Source of the DNA: Nepenthes gracilis
Taxonomy: Eukaryota > Streptophyta > Magnoliopsida > Caryophyllales > Nepenthaceae
DNA: 64,000 nucleotides
Direction: 5' to 3'
NCBI GenBank assembly: GCA_033239525.1
Contig: BSYO01000011.1
Coordinates: forward strand, 11,559,078-11,623,077
The notes beneath the pieces are model-generated. The model saw only the letters and a program-made list of their open reading frames with translations. It did not search any database and had not been told where the DNA came from. The translations under genes were made by a program, and so were the position numbers. Position 1 is the stretch's first letter. Each line of letters begins with the position of its first letter. Positions 56,386 through 64,000 of the stretch are shown piece by piece.

Positions 56386-57944
56386 TTAGTGTAAAAGCAT
56401 GGGAACTCGTGCGTGTTATTCTCGAAGTGCAAAGAACATTTTGTAGTCGTGTTCTACTATCTCCCATTGTCTTCACTGTTGCTCAGGTTTGTGTAACCAG
56501 TTCTTGCATAGTGGATGTTTTGAACACCTCATCCCGTGATTTTTTTCTCTTATTCAGAAAATAATTTTCCGTATAAAACTGCTTATATCTTGTCTTTTTT
56601 ATTTTGTAACTGTTGTTGTCGTTGAATCCCCTTTTCCTCATGGCTCATCTGAGCTGTCACCGAATCCCTAACAAAAAGAGCCCTTAAGTGTTGCTCAAAC
56701 ACATGGAGGTCTAAAGTAACTCAAGCATGATGCCATGCTGGACTTTTCTGGATCCACAGCAGAGTTGCTCGAAGCCCCTCTAGAGAAGAGGGCTCTGCAT
56801 CTTTAAGACCAGCTTTTTGTTTCAGGGGCATGCTTCATCCTATCACGGATGATTGTTGAGGCTCGACACGGTCCCCATCGGCTGGATATCCGGTCGGGGG
56901 TCTCTATTCGTAGCCTCTACACTCTAAGGACCGCCCTCACCTAGACAAATTGATACACCTTCCTCTTGTTAACCCGTCCAAACGAGATATCTACTGCCTG
57001 CTTGCAGGGCAACTGACAGCAGAGCACATAGGCCCTTTTGACTCGGGAGTGGCGGGTGGTAGCTTGGATCGATGAGCTCTTGCAGCGTGGCCGACGCTGT
57101 AGCCAACATGGAGCGCAACCACAATCAAATCTGCAGCCAAGTTGCTTTCCATTGCCCGACCCATAGGCATTGAGGGGCACCTTGAATAGGTCCCATAGGC
57201 TGGCTCCTTTCTCGACAGGCGGCCTCCTAGCAGCTGGATCTTAGAGGCAGGACTCCCACTGTCGACTTGCTATCCAAAGGTTCCGAAGAGAGTCTTATTT
57301 AATGCACAGGTGGCTTCTTCTAGCATAGAATGCTATATACGAGGGGTTACTAACTCTACCTTCCTCGAGGGTGTTCCAACCTGCTACTCACTATGAGTCA
57401 TGTGCCAGCATGGTCCAAGGAGCCTGGTAGGGGCCAAGATTGACCCAGGCCAAATGCCAGATGAGGACATTGGGTTCGGGATGGCCACCAATGCTTAGTG
57501 GAGCTTTTCTTCGACAAGAGGCCTCTGTCGCCTTGCGGCCTTGTCGGTCCTTCGGTCATGCTCGGGCCCTATCACTTGGGGCCACTGGATCTTCTAAGCA
57601 TACCGATTTCCTTTGATCGCCTTGAAACTAAAGGGCGGAGCCCCCAGCGTTGCACCTTCAAATGAATGCAGATGGGCTAGAAGTTAAAGGACGGAGCCCC
57701 CAACGTTGCATCTTCGAACGGGTGCAGACATATTAGAGGTCGACAAGATCAAGGCACCTAGTTGAGTGGTGAGCACTTGTACGCTTGGGGCCGGCCATCG
57801 GTCCACATGGCTACCTGAGGGGCCATCGCCATGGGGATGATGTTTATGGCTGGTGTGTTGGCTCGAGCTCGGGATGCGGACCATGCTTGTTTTTGTAGTT
57901 GTGGTAGTAGACTTTTTAGTCATTCTTACAGACAGTGCCAATAA
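56386..57944 (-). other. Interior of the second Tat-type element next to its right LTR
   Basis: This is where gag should be. No gag motif was found in any minus frame. A ~55-bp tandem duplication (AAAGGRCGGAGCCCCCARCG, near 57630 and 57685) is present. Confidence 0.45.
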
Positions 57945-59331
57945 TGTGTCTTTAGATTCGAATGTCTGACGGGTTACGAAGCTACTCAATCTTCCTCTGC
58001 AGGTCAAAATGGGGCCGGTCCGATCCCCATACCTTCTAACCTAAAACTTGCACAACATAACCAAAAATAATTGGTTGAGAGGATTGGAATAATTTGTTCA
58101 CCAATTTATCCTTCAACGCTCAAGTCAGAAATCCTTCTCATCAAATAGAAAGATGTGATGATGTAAATTATATGGATGCATGTAATGGAGAATTGAGCGT
58201 TTGAGTGCGTCCGATAATAGGGCGATTTTGAAGTGCCCCCAATAAAGGGTGTCTTAAAGGTACGCCCTACCAAGGGACATTTTAGAAGAGCGCTCAGTCG
58301 AAGGGCAACTTAGAGGTGCACTAGGCCAAGAGGTAATTTAGAGATGAAGGATTTAGCCCCAAAGATGGAGAGTAAGATGTTTGGAAAGAGAATATAGCTC
58401 CAGGATGGAGACTATAGTGCCTAGATAGAGAGCCTCCTGGAGAGGGCATAGTGCCTAGATGGAGAGATGGCCTCCTAGAAGAAGGGCCTGCACTTATAAG
58501 AGAGTGGCTAGCAGTGGACCAAAGCTATGCTCATTGGCAAATGGCTTTGAAAGATAAAAGAGAAGAACTCCTTCATGCTCCTCATTGCTAGAGGTTGGGT
58601 CTCTCTTTCCCCTCTTTTTCCCCTTTGTATTCTGTCTGTATGCTTAGAACCCTCTTCACTAGATTCAATGTCCTCCCTTCCTTGCTATAGTGAAGGGATA
58701 ATTTTAGTATTGGTGGGCAATTTGACCTTTCCTAGTTAGTGTTAACCACCTGCTGAGCTATCCGGATGAATAAGGACATCTCGTTTAGTTGGCGATTTTC
58801 TTCCTTCTTTGACATGATCATGGGAGGCACCTGATATGCCAATTACCTTCTGGAGGAGATCCACCAGCCTACTGTTTCCATTTTGAGAGTGATTGTGTAA
58901 ACATGGGTGAATATTCTTAGAATATTTGCCAAGTTGTTTCAATCGATTATAGTAAGTTTTTTCAACGTGTGGGAAGAAGATCATGGGCCTTCTTGATTAG
59001 GTTGACGAGGTCATTTTGGTCAACTGGGCCGTCTGAGCTGATTGGGCCAATTAGGACATTGTTTGGATCCTAAGCTTGTCCCTTCTATTTATGGGCTCTT
59101 TTTCTAGGTTGGACAGACCGAACCTATCACTTTCTCCCCATGCCAGGTGGTACGAAATTTTTAACCCCTGACATGTTCCTAATAGGATGTTAGCTGTAGG
59201 TTTGTGCACTTTTCTTTTCAAGAAATCATGCAAACTATCGCTCTGATTGGCAGGATTTGGCGGTGATTATCTGAACTTCACCGATTCTTTATAGATGGTA
59301 CTGGTGGCTGTGATCTTCCACAATAATGGCA
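57945..59331 (-). mobile_element. Right (5') LTR of the second Tat-type element (1387 bp)
   Basis: Starts TGTGTCTTTAG next to the primer-site-like sequence and ends AATAATGGCA. Collinear with the left LTR along its whole length, including five repeats of 27-28 bp (58205-58343). Confidence 0.85.
58205..58343. repeat. Five 27-28-bp tandem repeats inside the right LTR
   Basis: The same array as in the left LTR: units 28, 27, 28, 28 and 28 bp long, diverged unit by unit from their left counterparts. Confidence 0.85.
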
Positions 59332-59656
59332 TGCTGACTTACAATGAATCTAAACCTTCTACTCTAAAGGGATAAAACAGAAAATATGGGCCTAACGCTC
59401 AACAAGCATTATATATAAATCAACGGATCCAATAAATCAAAGACAGGGTTAAATAAGCAAATATCCAATCAGATAACAGTATAAATCTAAATCATCAACA
59501 TCATAAATTTTGTCTAATCAGATAATAGTATAAATCCAAATCACCGATATTAGAAATTCAATCAAAATTCAAGATCCAGAATCTAATAATAATCTCGTAC
59601 TCAAATAAAAAAATTAAATCCAAAATAAATATCTAATAAGAAAACAGTCCTTATAA

Positions 59657-59709
<53 letters not shown>

Positions 59710-61097
59710 ATCTAGAGGTCTAATCAAAAGTCCATTCCAAAGTCCAATTTCAATGCCCAATCAAATCATGATACGGGATAGAATCTAATAGCCAAATGAT
59801 TCAATCACGTGTGCAGAAGTTGTAGTTATACCGTAAGTAGATATTCCAAAGTGTGGATAAAAAATATAATCAAAAGCATTCGTATGAGACGTACCAAAAT
59901 TCATCTGTTGGCAAAATCGATAAATCTCAAATTCAAATTCAAATCAAAATCCGAATATAAATCCATACTGAATTACAAAGTATATACTAAATATGAGTTC
60001 CAATTATTTAAAGACTAATTTGATAAAGGGTTATTCATACTTTTGATAACCTTAAATTAAATCAAGTACAATTTAAGTCAGTATGTTAAGCCACCTATAT
60101 ATTTTGTTTCTCATAAGGTTATTCACTATATTTTACCATCTGCGATTTTGAATATAATTCTCAAGTTTGTCAAATATATTATAAATTTTAATTAAATATC
60201 TAAAATGGCAAGTCACTACATCCAAGCCTTTCATACTAGCAAAAGGGATTTCAAATAACAAATCTCCTCATCAGGAGTAGGCCATAAAATCAAATAATAA
60301 ATCCAAAGGTAGTGATCACAAACCATGTGAAAATGCGTAATACAAGTATATAGAATACTAATATAAAAAATGCACGATAATACAAGTTTTAGAAAATAGT
60401 AAAACTCAAAAATTAATCAAAATCTCTCAAATTAAATCATAAATGTATGTACAGAATAAATAGATCATGTGTATAAAAATAATATACATATTAATAAAAT
60501 TTTTAAATAGTAGTCAAAATAAATCAGATATTAAATCAAACCAAAGATGAGGGTTATAAATATTTGCTTCGATCTTATACCAAGCAAATTAGGAAAAACG
60601 ATTCTCTGAGGTACCCGAACGATGCCCTACTCTTCTACCGCACGCACGCCACCCGTGCCTCTACCTCCTCTCTCTCTCAACTGCTTCTTCCCCCTACATG
60701 GCCTCTTCCTTGTCATGCACACCACCATTTCTTTCTCCTCTTTCTTTCCTCTTCTCCTTCTTCCTTCTTCTTTCCTTCATTGCGCGAGCCCTCTTCTTTT
60801 TTCTTCTCTCTCTTTATTTCTTTTCCTTGCTTCTGCTCTGCCACTAGAAATCCTCTTTCCCTTTTTATTTCTTTTTCCTTTCCCTTTCCAGCCGCGACTT
60901 TTCGCCCACGGTTTTTCTTCTTTTCCTTTTTTATATATAATATCCAAGCAGCGCTCGGGCACGCTTCGAGCCTCACACCACAAAATCCAATTTATTCAAA
61001 TTTTTACTTAATATATAATTAATTTTTTATCACACCCAAATTATTCAAAATCATAATTAATATTAAAATAATTCACTTAGGGATTCAAGATATTACA
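59332..61097 (-). mobile_element. 3' LTR of a Tekay-type chromovirus (left edge uncertain)
   Basis: On the minus strand it starts TGTAATATCTTGAATCC at 61097, right after a purine-rich tract (AGGATGAGAGAA). A TATA-like run (about 60931-60940) and a long purine-rich leader follow (pyrimidine-rich 60660-60930 on the + strand). The left edge is hidden: the Tat-type LTR ends at 59331, so this LTR either ends there or was cut by that insertion. Confidence 0.65.
59660..59702. repeat. (GT)n microsatellite, about 20 units
   Basis: An uninterrupted TG run followed by TATATATGA, inside the chromovirus LTR. Confidence 0.97.
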
Positions 61098-61197
61098 TTC
61101 TCTCATCCTTATAAAAATTTCATCATTGAAATTCACGTACCTCAATCCTCAAACAAATAGAAAAAATTCTCTCAGACTTTAGCTTTACACTCCCAAG

Positions 61198-61332
61198 TGG
61201 CCTCCTTGACTGAATAATTCCTCCACAACACCTTAATCAATGGAATAATCTTACTCCTCAGCACTTGATCCTTCTGATCCAAAATCTAAATAGGAACCTC
61301 AATATAAGATAAATTCTCATTTATTTCCAAAT
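61198..61332 (-). pseudogene. Chromodomain-like C-terminus of the chromovirus integrase
   Basis: EINENLSYIEVPI, a TAG (61288-61286), then ILDQKDQVLRSKIIPLIKVL and WRNYSVKEATWE. The W and the EATWE end are typical of plant chromovirus chromodomains, which in active elements bind chromatin and steer integration. Confidence 0.7.
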
Positions 61333-61340
61333 GCTCAAAT

Positions 61341-62300
61341 TTAAACACATGAGAAGGATCGTATATATATTTCCTCAACATATATACGGAAGACATCAGG
61401 ACAATTGGCTAAATTTAGAGGCAAAACCAATCTATAAGCCACCTCTCCAATCCATTCCAAAATCTTAAAAGGTCCGATGAACATTAACTTCAACTTTTCC
61501 TTAACTCCGAACCACAAAATTTCCTTCCTCAAAGACACCTTCAAGAATATATGGTCACCCACCTTGAACTCTAAATTAGATATTCTCCTATCCACGTTGC
61601 TCTTCTGACGACTTTGAGCCTAATAATCGATGTCTAATGATTATGATCTTCTCGGAAGCATTTTGAATAATGTCGGAAGCCAACAATCTACGATCGTTAA
61701 TTTCTTCCCATTTTATAGGAGACTTTCATCTCTGCCCATATAAAGTTTTGAATGGAGACATCCTGATACTTGACTTATAGTTATTATATGTAAATTCAAC
61801 AAGCAGCAAATAGCTATCCCATAAGCCTTTCATCTTAAAAATTGACACTCTCAATGTATCCTCCAATATCTGGATAATCCTTTTGGACCAGTCGTCTGTC
61901 TATAGATGAAAAGTTGAACTGAATTGAAGCTTGGTACCCAACTTTTTGTGCAAACTCTAACAAAATTTTGACACAAACTTTAGATTTCAGTCAGACACGA
62001 TCAAAGTTGGAATACCATATAGCCTTACGATCTCATTAATGTACAAACGAGCTTATCTGTCTCTTGAATAAGGTATTTGAATCAGCAGGAAATGAGCGAA
62101 TTTCGTCAATCTATCCACGATGACCCAAATGGCATAAATATTATTCACTAACCTAGGCAACCTTGAAACAAAATCTATCATGATGTGCTCACACTTCTAG
62201 CAAAAAACTAGTAACGGATGTGCTCCACCTTTACTTGCTAACATATGATACATCTAAGCACATAAACTGTAATCTCACGCCTCATATTTCGTTGCCAAAA
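61341..62300 (-). pseudogene. Integrase of the Tekay-type chromovirus
   Basis: The core shows IWVIVDRLTKFAHFLLIQIP (about 62130-62075), YGIPTLIVSD and LVEFTYNNYKSSIRMSPF. The C-terminal stretch is open at 61595-61341, with LKLMFIGPFKILEWIGEVAY and RLVLPLNLANCPDVF. Several stops interrupt the core. Confidence 0.8.
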
Positions 62301-62474
62301 AGTCTTCTTCATATTTTGATGCATCTTATTCACATCAGGATGGATTGTATACTTTGATCTGTAAGCTTTGTTTAGAATCTCCTCCTTCAACTCTTCAATG
62401 TTTGGCACACAAACTTAATTTCAAAAACACAATATCCTATCCGGTTGGAAATGAAAGTTTGCTTGGGATTCCCT

Positions 62475-62560
62475 ATCTAATTCTCCTATAATCTCCATCA
62501 AACATGGATCATGCATCTAATTCTCCTATAATCTCCATCAAACATGGATCATGCATCTAA
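62475..62560. repeat. 40-bp perfect tandem duplication in pol
   Basis: ATCTAATTCTCCTATAATCT and the next 20 bases are repeated exactly at 62475 and 62515; a third start at 62555 diverges after TTCTCCT. The 40-bp step shifts the pol frame. Confidence 0.9.
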
Positions 62561-62673
62561 TTCTCCTTAATCTTCTCCAAAATCTTCGACTGCATTTGAA
62601 GGTATGGTAACATCATTCCTGATCCCTGGGAGTGCAATCGAATCGTGTAGCTCTTCATTCCATTTAATATCTC

Positions 62674-62937
62674 CTATTCCTTTATCATAAGATGAGCTAT
62701 CAACCCAGAAGACTTCATACTCAAAACGTCGGCAATGACATTCCCTTTTCCAGGTTGATATTGAATCTCGCAATCATAATCTTTAAACAGATCCATCCAT
62801 ATTCGCTGCCGCATATTCAATTCCTTCTGGGAAAACAGATATTTCAAATTTTTATAATCGGAGTACACTATAAATTTCTCACCGTATGAATAATGCATCC
62901 ATATCTTCAATACAAATATCACAACTACTAGCTCCAA
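62674..62937 (-). pseudogene. RNase H of the Tekay-type chromovirus
   Basis: LKIWMHYSYGEKFIVYSDYK, NLKYLFSQKELNMRQRIWMD, LFKDYDCEIQYQPGKGNVIA then DVLSMKS: the standard end of the gypsy RNase H domain. Open over 87 codons; upstream and downstream frames are broken. Confidence 0.9.
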
Positions 62938-62999
62938 ATTATGGGTGGGATAATTTTACTTATAAACTTTCAATTGTCTCAATCCATAAGCAACCATTT

Positions 63000-64000
63000 T
63001 ACCCCACTATATTAGAATGCACCCCAAACTCTTCTTGGATGCATCACAATACACTACAAATCCACCCGATTCATCAGGGATCAATAATATAGGTTTTGAA
63101 ATCAACCTCCTCTTCAACTCTCAAAAACTCCATTCACAAACATCATTCCAAATAAACGCCATCCTTTTCTGCAACAAGAAGGTCAGGAGCATTGCAAATC
63201 TTGAGAAATTCTCAACAAAATATATATAATATCCCACTAAATCCAAGAAACTTCGCACCTCAACGACATTCATTGGCTTCTTCCAATTTATCATCGCCTT
63301 TACCTTCTTTGAATCTACTGATACATCGCCCTTAGAAATAATATGACCCAAGAACGACACCTCCTCTAAGCAGAATTCACACTTCTTCAACTTAATAAAT
63401 AGCTACTTCTTTCTCAAAGTCTACAATACGATCCTCATGTTCCTCAAAACTCTTTGAATAAATCAAGATATTATTAATAAAAATCACAACAAATTGATCC
63501 AGGTTTGGTTAAAAGACTCTATTTATCAGATCTACGAATGATGCCGGTGCATTCGTCTGTCCAAAAGGAATCATCAGAAATTCATAGTGATCATATCGTG
63601 TCCTGAAAGCTCTCTTAGGAACATCATCATGCTTGATATTCAACTAGTGGTATCCTAAGCGCAAATCGATCTTTGAGAAAACTTGAGTACCTTATAACTA
63701 ATTGAACAAATCATCGATTATCGAGAAAGATACTTATTTTTTATTATGATTTTATTTAGCTCCTGCTAATCCACGCACAATCTCATGGATCTATCCTTCT
63801 TCTTTATGAATAGCACGTGAGCACCCCATAGTGATACATTAGGCCAAATAAATCCTTCCTCTAGCAATTCCTACTACTGATGTTTCAATTCCTTTAATTC
63901 AAACGGGGTCATCCTATACGGAACCCTCAAAATTAGCGCAGATCTAGGTATGACATCAATTTCAAATTTGATCTTCCGATTCTAAGGTAATTCGAGCAAT
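63000..64000 (-). pseudogene. Reverse transcriptase of the Tekay-type chromovirus (partial)
   Basis: The frame 63390-63121 carries KKCEFCLEEVSFLGHIIS and VRSFLDLVGYYIYFVENFS. Upstream, the catalytic box region reads VVIFINNILIYS (about 63490-63455), so the two catalytic aspartates are both replaced by asparagine. The N-terminal part lies outside the window. Confidence 0.85.

Larger units (their letters stand above)
50180..59331 (-). mobile_element. Second Tat-type element, deletion derivative with two LTRs
   Basis: Two directly repeated LTRs (50180-51528 and 57945-59331) enclose 6.4 kb. Direction is minus: a primer-site-like TTGGCACTGTCTGTAAGAAT lies inside the right LTR edge, and a purine-rich tract (minus-strand AAAAGGAGAGATCAACA) lies inside the left one. 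The interior keeps a decayed antisense gene (about 53340-54000) and minisatellites, but no clear gag, RT or RNase H. 55330-55560 shows only short nucleotide similarity to the integrase region of the other element. No target-site duplication is visible (TATGA against TGCTG). Confidence 0.8.
61098..64000 (-). mobile_element. 3' part of pol of a Tekay-type Ty3/gypsy chromovirus (runs off right edge)
   Basis: The order on the minus strand is RT (64000 to about 63000), RNase H (62937-62674), integrase (about 62300-61345), chromodomain-like tail (61332-61198), polypurine tract, 3' LTR. This domain order and the integrase C-terminal stretch are those of Tekay/Del chromoviruses. Many stops and frame changes show it is dead. 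Confidence 0.85.

Noticed and set aside
60564..61022. 152-residue open frame with apparent signal peptide or membrane segments
   Set aside because: It is the pyrimidine-rich leader region of the chromovirus LTR read on the wrong strand; the composition is Phe/Ser/Leu/Pro low complexity.
1..64000. tRNA, rRNA or other structured RNA genes
   Set aside because: No cloverleaf-like or rRNA-like sequence was noticed. A covariance-model scan would be decisive and was not possible here.

Overview
This is nuclear DNA of a flowering plant: it is AT-rich, its protein-coding genes are split by long GT-AG introns, and much of it consists of decayed LTR retrotransposons. No bacterial, organellar or viral gene organisation is visible. 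The two host genes, the very long introns and the mix of Tat-type and Tekay-type Ty3/gypsy elements would suit a repeat-rich angiosperm, perhaps a non-grass monocot such as a palm. The lineage is a guess.

Host genes, both on the + strand. (1) 6254-38937 is a complete, apparently intact group-I-like protein phosphatase 2C: ten coding exons, 367 residues, nine introns of 200 bp to 13.4 kb, with all exon junctions in phase. (2) 41599-48310 is a complete BTB-NPH3 (NRL family, At5g67385-like) protein: four coding exons, 612 residues. No other host gene was recognised.

Repeat landscape, left to right. 1-3888: minus-strand LTR of a Tekay/Del-like chromovirus built from three ~1.35-kb tandem units rich in the octamer CCGGTTCA; it abuts, and seems nested in, an LTR fragment (3893-4084) of the family seen at the right end of the window. 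PP2C introns hold a 262-bp MITE-like element (8409-8670), a LINE reverse-transcriptase tail (about 13676-13920), a 9-kb minus-strand Tat-type Ty3/gypsy element (about 20560-29560), a copia-like LTR/PBS scar (29561-29792), a Tat-type solo LTR (about 32547-33249) and a small poly(A) retroposon with a 17-bp target duplication (33250-33339). 50180-59331: a second Tat-type element with two LTRs, which has lost recognisable gag-pol but keeps the decayed antisense gene and several minisatellites. 59340-64000: the 3' LTR and 3' part of pol of a minus-strand Tekay-type chromovirus that runs off the window.

The most interesting feature is the antisense gene of the Tat-type elements. It lies between pol and the 3' LTR on the opposite strand to gag-pol. 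In both copies it has a short intron at an equivalent place and a C-terminal coiled coil; the intronic copy also has its own AATAAA and lies in the same direction as the host PP2C gene. All retroelement reading frames here are broken. Many of the stops are the kind expected from C-to-T decay at methylated CG and CHG sites.
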